DNA of 64,000 bases, from NCBI GenBank assembly GCA_903830985.1, contig CAIKVZ010000033.1, positions 62,001-126,000 of the forward strand, read 5' to 3'. Shown one piece after another: positions 1-9,464 of this stretch; the stretch's first letter is position 1, and each line of letters starts with the position of its first letter. The stretch comes from an uncultured beta proteobacterium (lineage in GTDB: Bacteria > Pseudomonadota > Gammaproteobacteria > Burkholderiales > Burkholderiaceae_C). The translations under genes were made by a program, and so were the position numbers. The notes beneath the pieces are model-generated. The model worked only from the letters and a program-made list of their open reading frames with translations, was not told the DNA's origin and made no database searches.

Positions 1-762
1 CAATCGGTGATCGGCCTGCTGGCCGCGCTCTATCTGGTGTTCAGCATTTCCGAGAGTTCCAACCTGCGCGTGCTGCAACTGTTCTTCACCTGGGTGCAGT
101 CGGGCTTTGACGTGAACCTGCCGCCCAAGGCCGGCCTGATGCTGCCCTTCTTCAAGGAGGTGAGCTATCCCCTGGGCGTGTTCGGCTTCGTCATTCTGTC
201 CTATCTGGTGATCGTGGGGTCGAGCAACGCCGTGAACCTGACCGACGGCCTGGATGGTCTGGCCATCATGCCCGTGGCCATGGTGGGCGGCTCACTGGGC
301 ATCTTTGCCTATGTGACCGGCAGCGCCGTGTACTCCAAATACCTGTTCATGCCGCACATCCCGGGCTCGGGCGAATTGCTCGTTTTCTGCATGGCCATGG
401 CCGGCGCGGGCCTGGCCTTCCTGTGGTTCAACACGCATCCGGCGCAGGTCTTCATGGGCGATGTCGGCGCGCTGGCACTGGGCGCGGCGCTCGGGACGAT
501 TGCCGTGATCGTGCGCCAGGAAATTGTGCTCTTCATCATGGGCGGGGTTTTCGTCGCCGAGGCCTTGTCGGTAATGCTGCAGGTGAGCTGGTTCAAGTAC
601 ACCCGCAAAAAATACGGTCAGGGCCGGCGCCTGCTCAGGATGGCACCGCTGCATCACCACTTCGAGAAAATCGGCTGGGCCGAGACCCAGGTCGTGGTTC
701 GCTTCTGGATCATCACCATCCTGCTGTGCCTGGTGGGCATTTCCACCCTGAAGCTGCGCTGA
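1..762 (+). CDS. mraY: MraY, phospho-N-acetylmuramoyl-pentapeptide transferase (5' partial)
   Basis: Integral-membrane enzyme that moves phospho-MurNAc-pentapeptide from UDP onto undecaprenyl phosphate to make lipid I. The window opens inside the gene: the frame is already open at base 1 and the remaining 253 residues are the C-terminal two thirds. Diagnostic motifs are present: [10 protein letters not shown] (around residues 78-87 of the fragment), [12 protein letters not shown], and PLHHHFE near the C-terminus, all part of the cytoplasmic Mg/UDP-substrate face. Several hydrophobic segments separate them. A GTG at base 7 is in frame but should not be taken as the start, because the sequence before it reads as MraY too. 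It ends 4 bases before murD, consistent with one dcw transcript. Confidence 0.96.
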   Translation, partial: QSVIGLLAALYLVFSISESSNLRVLQLFFTWVQSGFDVNLPPKAGLMLPFFKEVSYPLGVFGFVILSYLVIVGSSNAVNLTDGLDGLAIMPVAMVGGSLGIFAYVTGSAVYSKYLFMPHIPGSGELLVFCMAMAGAGLAFLWFNTHPAQVFMGDVGALALGAALGTIAVIVRQEIVLFIMGGVFVAEALSVMLQVSWFKYTRKKYGQGRRLLRMAPLHHHFEKIGWAETQVVVRFWIITILLCLVGISTLKLR

Positions 763-766
763 CACC

Positions 767-2434
767 ATGAGTACATTGCACGGTCTGCACGTTCTGATCC
801 TGGGCTTGGGCCACTCCGGCCTGGCGATGGCGCGCTGGTGCGCGCGTTGCGGCGCCCAGGTGACGGTAGCGGACACGCGCGCAGCGCCGCCTCAACTGGC
901 GGCCTTGCAGGCCGAACTGCCGGGCGTCCGATTCGTCGCCGGTCCACTCGACGATTCTCTGGTGCAGGGCAGCGATGTGCGTGCGGTCTTCAGCAGCCCG
1001 GGGCTCAAGCCTTCGGAAGTGGCCGAGGTGTTGCAGGCGGCGCGGGCCCAGGGCCTGTGGGTGGGCAGTGAACTGAGCCTGTTTGCCAAAGAACTGGCAG
1101 AACTCAAGCAAAGTCGCGGCTACGCGCCGCAGGTGCTGGCCATCACTGGAACAAACGGCAAGACCACCGTCACTTCCCTCACCGGGCAACTGGTGGAGCG
1201 TTCGGGCAAGCGCGTGGCCGTGGCCGGCAACATCGGCCCGACGCTGCTTGACACGCTGATGGCGCAACTCGATGCCTGCCCCGCACCTGCTGAAGTGCCG
1301 GCGGAGGAAACAAGCGAGGTGGCGGCAACTGAGTTGGCGAGTGAAGTCACGGCCGGCACGGCCGACAAGGCAACACCTGATGCCGACGTTCAGCCGGACG
1401 CTGCGCTGCCCGAAGTCTGGGTGCTGGAGCTGTCGAGCTTCCAGCTTGAGCTGGCCAACGGCTTCGAGCCGAACTGCGCCGCCGTGCTCAACATCAGCCA
1501 GGACCATCTGGATTGGCACGGCAGCATGGACGGCTATGTGGCCGCCAAGGCCAAAATCTTCGGCGCGACGACCCTCCCATTGTTGAACCGCGACGAGCCG
1601 CTGGTCATAGCCCTGCTCGAGCAGCTGAATCCGCCGCCGGTTCTCGTATCCGGCAAGGGACGCCAGCCGCGCGTCGCGCCACGCGCCTGGCTCAGCTTTG
1701 GCTCGGACATGCCGCAGCGCCCGGGGGACTTCGGTCTGGAACAGGTCAATGGCATGGTCTGGCTGGTGCGCGCGCTGGAAGCCGACGAAACCATCAAGGT
1801 CAAGCGCGGCGGAGATCTGCCAGAACTGCACTTCCAGCGCCTGATGCCGGCGGAAGCGCTGCGCATCCGGGGCCGGCACAACGCCGTGAACGCGCTGGCG
1901 GCGCTGGCGTTGGCCAGCAGCGCAGGTTGCAGCCTGGGACCTATGCTTTACGGGCTGCGCGAGTACCGCGGCGAGCCGCACCGCGTGCAGTCGGTGGGCG
2001 TACTCGAAGGCGTGGAATATTTTGACGACAGCAAGGGAACGAATGTCGGCGCCACGGTGGCCGCGCTCAAGGGGCTCGGGGCAGACCGGCGCCTGGTTGT
2101 GATATTGGGCGGCGAAGGCAAGGGCCAGGACTTTGCGCCGCTGGCCGCACCGGTGGCGCGCCATGCGCGCGCCGTCGTGCTGATAGGGCGCGACGCGATG
2201 CTGATTCGCACCGCGCTGCAGGCCTGCGGCGTGGCGCTGTGCGACGCCGACTCCATGACCGCCGCCGTGCAACTGGCGCAACAACGCGCCCAGGCGGGCG
2301 ACGCCGTGCTGCTGTCGCCTGCCTGCGCCAGCTTCGACATGTTCGACAACTACGAGCACCGCGCGCGCATGTTCGTGCAAGCGGTGCAGGACCTGGCCCT
2401 CGAAGCCGGTGCGATGCTGGAGAACAACGAATGA
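767..2434 (+). CDS. murD: MurD, UDP-N-acetylmuramoyl-L-alanine--D-glutamate ligase
   Basis: Cytoplasmic ATP-dependent ligase adding D-Glu to UDP-MurNAc-L-Ala. The N-terminal UDP-binding fold starts with [11 protein letters not shown]; the ATP P-loop GTNGKTT is at residues 128-134; the later motifs [21 protein letters not shown] and YFDDSKGTN are intact. At 555 residues it is about 100 longer than the roughly 440-residue E. coli enzyme. Part of the excess is a low-complexity Ala/Glu/Thr-rich insert at about residues 170-215, between the P-loop domain start and [12 protein letters not shown]. Start ATG is 4 bases after mraY. The stop overlaps the ftsW start (ATGA), so translation is probably coupled. 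Confidence 0.97.
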   Translation: MSTLHGLHVLILGLGHSGLAMARWCARCGAQVTVADTRAAPPQLAALQAELPGVRFVAGPLDDSLVQGSDVRAVFSSPGLKPSEVAEVLQAARAQGLWVGSELSLFAKELAELKQSRGYAPQVLAITGTNGKTTVTSLTGQLVERSGKRVAVAGNIGPTLLDTLMAQLDACPAPAEVPAEETSEVAATELASEVTAGTADKATPDADVQPDAALPEVWVLELSSFQLELANGFEPNCAAVLNISQDHLDWHGSMDGYVAAKAKIFGATTLPLLNRDEPLVIALLEQLNPPPVLVSGKGRQPRVAPRAWLSFGSDMPQRPGDFGLEQVNGMVWLVRALEADETIKVKRGGDLPELHFQRLMPAEALRIRGRHNAVNALAALALASSAGCSLGPMLYGLREYRGEPHRVQSVGVLEGVEYFDDSKGTNVGATVAALKGLGADRRLVVILGGEGKGQDFAPLAAPVARHARAVVLIGRDAMLIRTALQACGVALCDADSMTAAVQLAQQRAQAGDAVLLSPACASFDMFDNYEHRARMFVQAVQDLALEAGAMLENNE

Positions 2435-3678
2435 GCGCCGTGCTGTCACGCCTGACGGGCTGGTTCGGCGCGCGCGGCCGCGCAGAGAAGCCGCTGCCGC
2501 TGCGCGGCATGGACGGCTTGCGCGGCAACATCAGCGCCACTTCCGTGTCCGGGGTCGATCAGGCACTGGTCTGGGTCACCGTGGCGCTGCTCGCCTGGGG
2601 CCTGGTGATGGTGTATTCGGCTTCGGTGGCAATTCCGGACAACCCCAAGTTCGCCAAGTACGCGCACAGCTATTTCCTGAGTCGGCACCTGCTGTTCATG
2701 GCCATGGCCTTTGTCGCGGCGCTGCTGACCTTCCAGGTGCCCATGGCAAGCTGGGAGAAGGTGGCGCCCTGGTTGTTCGTGATTTCCCTGCTGCTGCTGA
2801 TCGCAGTGCTGCTGCCCTTCATCGGCAAGGCGGTGAATGGCGCGCGGCGTTGGATCGGCCTGGGCTTCATGAGCTTTCAGCCCTCCGAACTGGCCAAATT
2901 TTCCGTGCTGATGTACGCCGCCAACTACATGGTGCGCAAGATGGATGTGAAGGAGAACTTCCTGCGCGCCGTGGCACCCATGGGGATTGCCGTGGCCGTG
3001 GTGGGCGTGTTGCTGCTGGCCGAGCCCGACATGGGCGCCTTCATGGTGATTGCCGTGATAGCCATGGGCATCCTGTTCCTGGGCGGCGTGAACGCGCGCA
3101 TGTTCTTCCTCATTGCGACGGTACTGGTCGTGGCTTTCGGTTTGATGATCGCCCTGAGCGACTGGCGGCGCGAACGCATTTTTGCCTACCTCGACCCCTG
3201 GAGCGAGAAACACGCGCTGGGCAAGGGCTACCAGTTGTCGCACTCGCTCATCGCCATCGGTCGCGGTGAGATCTTCGGCGTGGGGCTGGGCGGCAGCGTG
3301 GAAAAACTGCACTGGCTGCCCGAGGCGCACACCGATTTTCTGCTTGCCGTGATCGGCGAGGAGTTCGGTCTGGTGGGAGTGCTGTGCGTGATCGGCCTGT
3401 TCCTGTGGATGACGCGGCGCATCATGCACATCGGCCGTCAGGCCATCGCCCTGGACCGCGTCTTTTCCGGACTCGTGGCGCAGGGCGTGGGCATCTGGAT
3501 CGGCTTTCAGGCCTTCATCAACATGGGCGTGAACCTGGGTGCCCTGCCCACCAAGGGCCTGACCCTGCCGCTCATGAGCTACGGCGGCTCCGCCATCATG
3601 CTCAACCTCATCTCCCTCGCCGTGGTGCTGAGGGTGGATTACGAGAACAGAGTACTCATGCACGGAGGCCGTGTATGA
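2431..3678 (+). CDS. ftsW: FtsW, septal peptidoglycan glycosyltransferase (SEDS family)
   Basis: Polytopic inner-membrane SEDS protein that polymerises lipid II at the septum together with FtsI. The 415 residues have about ten hydrophobic segments after a roughly 45-residue cytoplasmic N-terminus. Typical SEDS stretches are visible: [18 protein letters not shown], the IGEEFGLVG loop, and [17 protein letters not shown] near the C-terminus. The frame is open further upstream inside murD, but the ATG at 2431 overlaps the murD stop as ATGA, so it is preferred. The gene ends ...MHGGRV with a TGA at 3676-3678 that overlaps the ATG of a 29-codon frame (3675-3764), and the stop lies in a long hairpin. 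Confidence 0.96.
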   Translation: MSAVLSRLTGWFGARGRAEKPLPLRGMDGLRGNISATSVSGVDQALVWVTVALLAWGLVMVYSASVAIPDNPKFAKYAHSYFLSRHLLFMAMAFVAALLTFQVPMASWEKVAPWLFVISLLLLIAVLLPFIGKAVNGARRWIGLGFMSFQPSELAKFSVLMYAANYMVRKMDVKENFLRAVAPMGIAVAVVGVLLLAEPDMGAFMVIAVIAMGILFLGGVNARMFFLIATVLVVAFGLMIALSDWRRERIFAYLDPWSEKHALGKGYQLSHSLIAIGRGEIFGVGLGGSVEKLHWLPEAHTDFLLAVIGEEFGLVGVLCVIGLFLWMTRRIMHIGRQAIALDRVFSGLVAQGVGIWIGFQAFINMGVNLGALPTKGLTLPLMSYGGSAIMLNLISLAVVLRVDYENRVLMHGGRV

Positions 3679-3689
3679 GTACTCTGTTC
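3645..3689 (+). promoter_or_regulatory. 45-nt hairpin over the ftsW stop, holding a Shine-Dalgarno and ATG
   Basis: Arms GAACAGAGTACTCAT (3645-3659) and ATGAGTACTCTGTTC (3675-3689) are perfect 15-bp inverted repeats. Inside them CACGG (3661-3665) pairs with CCGTG (3669-3673), with a possible G-U pair between, leaving a 3-nt loop. The strong ribosome site GGAGG (3664-3668) sits in the upper stem and loop, and the ATG at 3675 opens the 3' arm. Ribosomes finishing ftsW would melt it, so it looks like a translational-coupling gate. The base pairing is seen directly; the role is inferred. Confidence 0.7.
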
Positions 3690-3764
3690 CTGCACAACAG
3701 AGTCAGCGCACCAGCGCTGCAGGACGCGGCACGCGGCCTGGTGATGCACGGAGGCCGCGTATGA
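3675..3764 (+). CDS. 29-codon frame bridging ftsW and murG (candidate relay peptide)
   Basis: ATG at 3675 overlaps the ftsW TGA as ATGA, and its own TGA (3762-3764) overlaps the murG ATG (3761) as ATGA. It has GGAGG 6 bases upstream, the same spacing as murG. The peptide starts MST, as MurG does, and ends MHGGRV, as FtsW does. So the unit looks like a duplicated ftsW/murG junction that stayed translatable. I know of no family for it. It may matter only because its translation carries ribosomes from ftsW to murG; a peptide function is not supported. Confidence 0.45.
   Translation: MSTLFLHNRVSAPALQDAARGLVMHGGRV
3731..3760 (+). promoter_or_regulatory. Hairpin enclosing the murG Shine-Dalgarno
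   Basis: ACGCGGCCT (3731-3739) and AGGCCGCGT (3752-3760) are perfect 9-bp inverted repeats with a 12-nt loop. The murG GGAGG (3750-3754) is partly in the 3' arm and the arm ends directly at the murG ATG (3761). It would limit independent initiation on murG and favour initiation by ribosomes arriving through the 29-codon frame. The pairing is seen; the regulatory effect is inferred. Confidence 0.5.
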
Positions 3765-4840
3765 GTACAAAAACCGCACTCATCATGGCCGGCGGCACCG
3801 GAGGCCACATCTTCCCCGGACTGGCCGTGGCCGAAGCCTTGCGTGAAGCCGGCTGGACCGTGCACTGGCTCGGCGGCAAGGGCAGCGTGGACGCACCCAG
3901 CATGGAAAGTCAACTGGTGCCGGCGCGTGGTTTTGCGTTTGAGCCGGTGGAATTTTCCGGCGTGCGCGGCAAGGGATTCATGACGCTGTTGCGCCTGCCG
4001 CTGCGCCTGCTCAAAGCCTTCGCGCAAAGCCGCGCCGTACTGCGCCTGGTGAAACCCGATGTGGTTGTGGGGCTGGGCGGCTACATCACTTTCCCGGCCG
4101 GCCTGATGGCGGCATGGATGAAGATTCCGCTGGTGCTGCATGAACAGAACTCGGTGGCTGGCATGGCCAACAAGCAACTGGCTTCACGGGCTGACCTGGT
4201 GTTCTGCGCCTTCCCGGATGTGCTGAAAAACGGGCTCTGGGTGGGCAATCCCTTGCGCACCGCCTTCACGCAGCAGGCCGACCCCGCGACGCGCTTCGCC
4301 GGACGCAGCGGTCCCTTGAAGTTGCTGGTGGTGGGTGGCAGCCTGGGCGCGCGCGCGCTCAACGAGATCGTCCCTCAGGCGCTGGCTTTGATGCCGCAGG
4401 AGTCACGGCCCTGGGTGGCGCACCAGAGCGGCGCCAAACAGATCGACGCCTTGCGCGCCAACTACGAGGCCGCTGGCGTCAGTGCCGACCTCACGCCTTT
4501 CATCGAAGACACGGCCCAGGCCTTTGCCGAAGCCGACGTGATCATCTGCCGTGCCGGCGCCAGCACCGTGACCGAGATCGCGGCGGTGGGAGCGGCCGCC
4601 ATCTTTGTTCCCTTCCCGGCCGCCGTGGACGACCACCAGACGACGAACGCGCAATTTTTGGTGACACAGGGCGGCGGCTGGCTCGAGCCGCAAGCCAACT
4701 TGACGCCGCAATCGCTGGCTGACCTGCTGGCCGGCCTGACACGGGAAGAGCTGATGAAGAGAGCGATCAAGGCCAAGTCCATGGAAAAGCTGGGCGCAAC
4801 AGAAGCGGTGGTGCTGGCCTGCGAGGAGTTGGCGCGATGA
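3761..4840 (+). CDS. murG: MurG, lipid II-forming N-acetylglucosaminyltransferase
   Basis: Peripheral membrane GT28 glycosyltransferase that adds GlcNAc to lipid I, giving lipid II. The 359 residues begin MSTKTALIM, followed by the glycine-rich GGTGGH at 11-16; the second glycine-rich patch [13 protein letters not shown], the C-domain start [11 protein letters not shown] and the UDP-GlcNAc site [15 protein letters not shown] are all present. The frame extends 30 codons upstream, but the ATG at 3761 has GGAGG at ideal spacing and an ATGA overlap with the preceding 29-codon frame. The stop overlaps the murC start (ATGA). The start region is a diverged duplicate of the ftsW-end sequence. Confidence 0.96.
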   Translation: MSTKTALIMAGGTGGHIFPGLAVAEALREAGWTVHWLGGKGSVDAPSMESQLVPARGFAFEPVEFSGVRGKGFMTLLRLPLRLLKAFAQSRAVLRLVKPDVVVGLGGYITFPAGLMAAWMKIPLVLHEQNSVAGMANKQLASRADLVFCAFPDVLKNGLWVGNPLRTAFTQQADPATRFAGRSGPLKLLVVGGSLGARALNEIVPQALALMPQESRPWVAHQSGAKQIDALRANYEAAGVSADLTPFIEDTAQAFAEADVIICRAGASTVTEIAAVGAAAIFVPFPAAVDDHQTTNAQFLVTQGGGWLEPQANLTPQSLADLLAGLTREELMKRAIKAKSMEKLGATEAVVLACEELAR

Positions 4841-6261
4841 AGCACGCCTTGCGTCACATTCACTTCGTCGGCATCGGCGGCGCCGGTATGTCCGGCATTG
4901 CCGAGGTGCTGTGCAATCTGGGCTACGTCGTTTCAGGCTCGGACCTGGCCGACAGCGCCACGCTGCAGCGCCTGGCCGGCTTGGGCATCGCCACCCACGT
5001 CGGGCATGCGCCTGAGCATGTGGCGGGAGCCGACGCGGTGGTCACATCGACGGCGGTACACGCCGACAACCCCGAAGTGCTGGCGGCGCGCGCGCTGCGC
5101 ATTCCGGTGGTGCCGCGCGCGCTGATGCTGGCCGAACTGATGCGCCTGAAGAAGGGCATTGCCATTGCCGGCACCCATGGCAAGACCACGACCACCAGTC
5201 TGGTGGCGAGCGTGCTGGCCGAAGGCGGCCTGGATCCGACCTTTGTCATTGGCGGACGTCTGAACAGCGCCGGCGCGAATGCGCGCCTGGGCAAGGGCGA
5301 CTACATCGTGGTCGAAGCCGACGAGTCGGACGCGTCCTTCCTGAACCTGTTGCCGGTGATGGCGGTGGTGACCAACATCGACGCTGACCACATGGAAACC
5401 TATGGCCATGACTTCGGCCAACTCAAGACCGCATTCGTGAATTTTTTGCACCGCATGCCGTTCTACGGCACGGCCATCCTGTGCACGGATGACCCGGCAG
5501 TGCGAGACATCGTGCCGCAGGTGACCTGCCGTGTCGTTAGCTATGGCTTCGAGGCGGGCTCGCAACTGCGCGCCGTGGACGTGCGCGCCGTCGGCGCACA
5601 GATGCACTTCACAGTGCAGCGTGCGGACTGTCCGGCGCTGGATATTGTGCTGAACCTGGCCGGGCGGCACAACGTGTTGAACTCTCTGGCGGTGATCGCC
5701 GTGGCCCAGGCCCTGGACGTGCCGGATGCGGCCGTGCAGGCTGCGCTGGCCGGCTTCAAGGGCGTGGGACGGCGCTTTCAGGGCTATGGCGAAGTGAATG
5801 CCGTACAGGGTGGACAGTTCACGCTGATCGAGGACTACGGGCACCATCCGGTAGAGGTGGCGGCCACGCTGGCCGCAGCGCGCGGCGCCTATGCAGGGCG
5901 GCGTCTGGTGCTGGCGTTTCAGCCGCACCGCTACACCCGCACGCGCGACTGCTTTGAAGATTTTGTCAAGGTGCTGGGTCAGGCCGATGCGGTGCTGCTG
6001 GCCGAGGTCTACGCCGCAGGCGAGGCGCCGATCGTCGCGGCCGACGGCCGCACCCTGGCGCGTGCCCTGCGCGTGGCCGGGCAGGTGGAACCGGTGTTTG
6101 TCGACGCCATCGCCGACATGGCACAGGCCATTGTGCAGAACGCGCGCGGTGGCGACGTCGTGCTGTGCATGGGAGCCGGCTCCATCGGCGCCGTGCCGGC
6201 ACGCGTTGTGCAACTCACACAGTCCGGCGCGGGCCCGGACGCCCAAGGAAAAGTGTCATGA
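4837..6261 (+). CDS. murC: MurC, UDP-N-acetylmuramate--L-alanine ligase
   Basis: Cytoplasmic ligase that adds L-Ala to UDP-MurNAc, the first amino acid of the stem peptide. At 474 residues it is of normal length. The N-terminal [17 protein letters not shown] binds UDP-MurNAc, GTHGKTT at 112-118 is the ATP P-loop, and [31 protein letters not shown] and DYGHHPVEV are the usual Mur-ligase motifs. ATGA overlaps join it to murG upstream and ddl downstream. No murB lies between murC and ddl. Confidence 0.97.
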   Translation: MKHALRHIHFVGIGGAGMSGIAEVLCNLGYVVSGSDLADSATLQRLAGLGIATHVGHAPEHVAGADAVVTSTAVHADNPEVLAARALRIPVVPRALMLAELMRLKKGIAIAGTHGKTTTTSLVASVLAEGGLDPTFVIGGRLNSAGANARLGKGDYIVVEADESDASFLNLLPVMAVVTNIDADHMETYGHDFGQLKTAFVNFLHRMPFYGTAILCTDDPAVRDIVPQVTCRVVSYGFEAGSQLRAVDVRAVGAQMHFTVQRADCPALDIVLNLAGRHNVLNSLAVIAVAQALDVPDAAVQAALAGFKGVGRRFQGYGEVNAVQGGQFTLIEDYGHHPVEVAATLAAARGAYAGRRLVLAFQPHRYTRTRDCFEDFVKVLGQADAVLLAEVYAAGEAPIVAADGRTLARALRVAGQVEPVFVDAIADMAQAIVQNARGGDVVLCMGAGSIGAVPARVVQLTQSGAGPDAQGKVS

Positions 6262-7256
6262 GCCAAACCGTTCAAGCCCTGGGGAAAGTGGCCGTGCTCA
6301 TGGGGGGGCTGTCGGCGGAGCGCGAAATTTCCCTGCTCTCTGGCCAGGGTGTGTTGCAGGCACTGCGCGCCCGCGGCGTTGACGCGCACGCCTTTGACCC
6401 GGCGCAGCGCGATCTGACGCAACTCCGGGTCGAAGGCTTTGCACGCTGCTTCATCGCACTGCACGGCCGCTTCGGCGAAGACGGCACGGTGCAGGGTGCG
6501 CTGGAATGGCTGGGCATTCCCTACACCGGCTCCGGCGTCATGGCCTCAAGCATCGCCATGGACAAGGTCATGACCAAGCGTGTCTGGCAGTCCGTGGGCC
6601 TGCCCACGCCGCGTTCCGTGGTGCTCAGCCCCGAGCAGCAACAGCGCGAACAGATCAGGGCGGTGCCCGATGTACTGGGCCTGCCGCTGATCGTGAAGCC
6701 GCCGCGCGAAGGCTCTTCCATCGGCGTGAGCAAGGTAGAGGGCTATTCGCAGATGCAGGATGCCGTGCTGCTGTCGGCACGCTATGACCCGGACGTGCTG
6801 TGCGAGGAGTTCATCGCCGGGGAGGAAGTCACCTGCCCGGTGATCGGCGTCGGCGCCGACGCGCACACCCTGCCGGTGGTGAGCATCAGCGCCCCCGAAG
6901 GCGCTTACGACTACCAGAACAAGTACTTCACCGACGCCGTGTCCTACCAATGTCCCAGCGGCCTGCCGCTGGCCGAGGAACAAGAGATCTCGCGCATCGT
7001 GCTGGCCGCCTACCGCGCGCTGGGCTGCCGCGGCTGGGCGCGTGCCGACCTGATGATCCGTGCGGCCGACCGCAAGCCCTTCCTGCTGGAGATGAACACC
7101 TCGCCGGGCATGACCAGTCACTCGCTGGTTCCCATGTCGGCGCGCGCTGCCGGCATCAGCTACGAGGACCTGTGCCTGCGTCTGCTGCAACTGGCCTGCC
7201 TGGACTATCCGGCATCGGCACGCCAGCACAGCCCCGTGCAGAGGGTTGAAGAATGA
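6258..7256 (+). CDS. ddl: D-alanine--D-alanine ligase
   Basis: ATP-grasp enzyme making D-Ala-D-Ala for the MurF step. The 332 residues start at the ATG that overlaps the murC stop (ATGA); upstream in-frame codons are inside murC. The N-terminal [17 protein letters not shown] is the substrate-binding DdlB-type start. [18 protein letters not shown] and the C-terminal [17 protein letters not shown] carry ATP/Mg and D-Ala residues. Position between murC and ftsQ is the usual dcw order, so the DdlB subtype is likely. The stop overlaps ftsQ (ATGA). Confidence 0.96.
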   Translation: MSQTVQALGKVAVLMGGLSAEREISLLSGQGVLQALRARGVDAHAFDPAQRDLTQLRVEGFARCFIALHGRFGEDGTVQGALEWLGIPYTGSGVMASSIAMDKVMTKRVWQSVGLPTPRSVVLSPEQQQREQIRAVPDVLGLPLIVKPPREGSSIGVSKVEGYSQMQDAVLLSARYDPDVLCEEFIAGEEVTCPVIGVGADAHTLPVVSISAPEGAYDYQNKYFTDAVSYQCPSGLPLAEEQEISRIVLAAYRALGCRGWARADLMIRAADRKPFLLEMNTSPGMTSHSLVPMSARAAGISYEDLCLRLLQLACLDYPASARQHSPVQRVEE

Positions 7257-8038
7257 ATTTTTCCCTGCCAACACCGCTGGACGTGAAGCTGATGAACGGC
7301 GTTGCCACGGCGCTGTTCGTGGGCTTTGCCGGGCTGGTGTTGGCCGCGCTGCTGGGCTGGGCCATGCGCCATCCGGTGTTTGCCATCCGGGCCTTGAGCG
7401 TGCAGGGCGAGGTGACGCATTACAACGCCGTCACGCTGCGCGCCAACGTCGTGCCGCAGCTCTCCGGCAGCCTGTTCACCCTGGACCTGTTGCACACGCG
7501 CCAGGCCTTCGAGTCCCTGCCCTGGGTGCGTCGGGCCGTGGTGCAGCGCGTATTTCCGAATCGTCTGCGGGTGCAACTGCAGGAGCAGCAGCCGGTGGCT
7601 TTCTGGGGTGCGCCCGAAGAGTCGCGGCTGGTGAACAACTTTGGCGAAGTGTTCGAGGCCAACGTGGGCGAAGTCGAGCAGGACGATTTGCCGCGCCTGT
7701 TCGGACCCGTTGGTCAGGCTGCGCAAATACTGCAGATGTACCGCTCGCTGGCGCCCATCTTCGAGGCGCTGGACACGACGCTGGAGCGTCTCGACCTGTC
7801 GCCCCAGGGGTCGTGGCGCGCGCAACTGGACTCGGGCGCGGTGATTGAACTCGGCAGTGGTACTGCTGACGAACTGAGCGCCCGTTCGACGCGCTTCGTG
7901 CACACCGTGACACAGGTGGCGAGCCGCTACCAACGCCACGCCGACGCTGTGGAATCGGCCGACCTGCGCTATGCGCAGGGCTATGCACTGCGTTTGCAGG
8001 GCGTCTCGACCGTGGCTGCGGCCACGCCAAAAAAATAA
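7253..8038 (+). CDS. ftsQ: FtsQ, divisome scaffold protein
   Basis: Bitopic inner-membrane protein that links early and late divisome components through FtsB/FtsL. The 261 residues show a short cytoplasmic tail, one transmembrane segment at about 17-40, a POTRA-like segment ([17 protein letters not shown]...) and the FtsQ domain with [28 protein letters not shown] split over the usual PWV and PVAFW positions. The ATG overlaps the ddl stop. It is followed after 27 bases by ftsA, so co-expression is expected. Confidence 0.94.
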   Translation: MNFSLPTPLDVKLMNGVATALFVGFAGLVLAALLGWAMRHPVFAIRALSVQGEVTHYNAVTLRANVVPQLSGSLFTLDLLHTRQAFESLPWVRRAVVQRVFPNRLRVQLQEQQPVAFWGAPEESRLVNNFGEVFEANVGEVEQDDLPRLFGPVGQAAQILQMYRSLAPIFEALDTTLERLDLSPQGSWRAQLDSGAVIELGSGTADELSARSTRFVHTVTQVASRYQRHADAVESADLRYAQGYALRLQGVSTVAAATPKK

Positions 8039-8065
8039 CGAACCCCACAGACAACAGGTAAACCC

Positions 8066-9295
8066 ATGGCAAAAGAATACAAAGACCTGGTCGTAGGACT
8101 CGACATCGGCACAGCCAAAGTGATGGTGGTCGTGGCCGAAGTGCTGCTCAGCGGCGAGCTCAAGCTGGCGGGCCTGGGCATCGCCCCGAGCAACGGTCTG
8201 AAGCGCGGCGTGGTGGTGAACATCGACGCCACCGTGCAAAGCATTCAGCTCGCGCTCAAGGAGGCCGAGCTCATGGCCGACTGCAAGATCACGCGCGTCT
8301 ACACCGGCATCACAGGCAGCCATATCCGCGGCATCAACTCCAGCGGCATGGTGGCGATCAAGGATCGCGAGGTCAGCGCCACCGACGTGGCGCGCGTGCT
8401 GGAAACGGCCAAGGCGATCAATATCTCCACGGACCAGCGCCTGCTGCTGGTGGAGCCGCAGGAGTTCGTGATCGACGGCCAGGACGTGAAGGAGCCCATC
8501 GGCATGAGCGGCATCCGGCTCGAAGCCAAGGTGCACATCGTCACCGGCGCCCAGACCGCGGCGGAAAACATCCTCAAGTGCGTGCGCCGCTGCGGCCTGG
8601 AGGTGGACCAGTTGATGCTCAACCCGTTGGCCTCGAGCCTGGCGGTGCTGACCGAAGACGAGCGCGAGCTCGGCGTGGCGCTGGTGGACATTGGCGCGGG
8701 CACGACCGACGTGGCGATCTTTACCAATGGCGCTATCCGGCATACGGCCGTGATCCCGATTGCGGGAGATCTGATCACCAGCGATATCGCCATGGCGCTG
8801 CGTACGCCGACCCGCGATGCCGAAGAGATCAAGGTGGAAAGCGGTTACGCCAAGCAGTTGCTGACCGACCCGGACACCCAGGTGGAGGTGCCGGGATTGG
8901 GGGATCGCGGCCCGCGCATGCTGAGCCGGCAGGTGCTCGCGGGCGTGATCGAGCCGCGTGTGGAAGAGATCTACCAGCTGGTGCAGCAGGTGATACGCGA
9001 ATCCGGTTACGAGGAAGTGCTGTCATCGGGCATCGTCATCACCGGCGGCAGCGCCGTCATGCCCGGCATGGTGGAGTTGGGCGAAGATATCTTTTTGAAG
9101 CCGGTGCGCCGCGGGATACCGAAGTATTCCGGCGCGCTGTCGGACATGGTGGCGCAGCCGCGTGCCGCCACCGTCATGGGTTTGCTGGAAGAGGCGCGCA
9201 TGGCGCGGTTTCGCGGTCTGAAGGTGGCGCAGAAGAACGGCTCCATGCAGACTGCCTTTGGTCGGGTCAAAGACTGGTTCGTCGGCAATTTCTAA
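8066..9295 (+). CDS. ftsA: FtsA, actin-like FtsZ membrane anchor
   Basis: Actin-fold ATPase that tethers FtsZ to the membrane and recruits later divisome proteins. The 409 residues include the phosphate-1 loop GLDIGTAKV near the N-terminus, the 1C subdomain, the second phosphate loop ALVDIGAGTTDVAIF, and the adenosine motif GIVITGGSAVMPGM. The C-terminus AFGRVKDWFVGNF is the amphipathic membrane-targeting helix. The ribosome site is weak (ACAGG in ACAACAGGTAAACCC). A 169-base gap separates it from ftsZ. Confidence 0.97.
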   Translation: MAKEYKDLVVGLDIGTAKVMVVVAEVLLSGELKLAGLGIAPSNGLKRGVVVNIDATVQSIQLALKEAELMADCKITRVYTGITGSHIRGINSSGMVAIKDREVSATDVARVLETAKAINISTDQRLLLVEPQEFVIDGQDVKEPIGMSGIRLEAKVHIVTGAQTAAENILKCVRRCGLEVDQLMLNPLASSLAVLTEDERELGVALVDIGAGTTDVAIFTNGAIRHTAVIPIAGDLITSDIAMALRTPTRDAEEIKVESGYAKQLLTDPDTQVEVPGLGDRGPRMLSRQVLAGVIEPRVEEIYQLVQQVIRESGYEEVLSSGIVITGGSAVMPGMVELGEDIFLKPVRRGIPKYSGALSDMVAQPRAATVMGLLEEARMARFRGLKVAQKNGSMQTAFGRVKDWFVGNF

Positions 9296-9464
9296 AGGGC
9301 ACTTGCATGAAACCATTCCGCATTTTTGCTGGGCCCATGACGGTGCTGAAGCCCCGCCATTACAGATCACAGTGGCGCTGGAGGTGTATTGATCCACCTT
9401 CATGAACACCACAGCAAACAACAGCATTCATTCACATTTGGCAACAGAAATTCAGGAGAGAAAC

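Larger units (their letters stand above)
3658..3768 (+). repeat. Imperfect 25-bp direct repeat of the ftsW/murG start region
   Basis: Bases 3658-3682 and 3744-3768 are 24/25 identical (ATGCACGGAGGCCG then T or C, then GTATGAGTAC) and lie 86 bases apart. Each copy holds the six-codon tail MHGGRV-stop of the upstream frame, a GGAGG and an ATGA start. A shorter AACAGAGT repeat (3646-3653 and 3696-3703) brackets the inserted part. This is best explained by a short tandem duplication that then diverged. Confidence 0.75.

Noticed and set aside
2239-2430. Upstream extension of ftsW inside murD
   Set aside because: The ATG at 2431 forms the standard ATGA overlap; the extension is Arg-rich out-of-frame murD.
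713-2449. Long open frame antisense to murD
   Set aside because: GC-rich codon bias leaves long antisense frames open; its translation is His/Arg/Gln-rich with no family features, and murD is certain. The same holds for long antisense frames opposite ftsW, murC, flhA, the mcp genes, liuB and liuD.
9307-9405. 32-codon frame between ftsA and ftsZ
   Set aside because: It has no good ribosome site and no recognisable family; Arg/Trp/Pro content looks like chance coding in a leader.
9402-9464. Upstream extension of ftsZ by 21 codons
   Set aside because: The ATG at 9465 has a strong AGGAGAG site and matches the usual FtsZ N-terminus; the extension is low-complexity.
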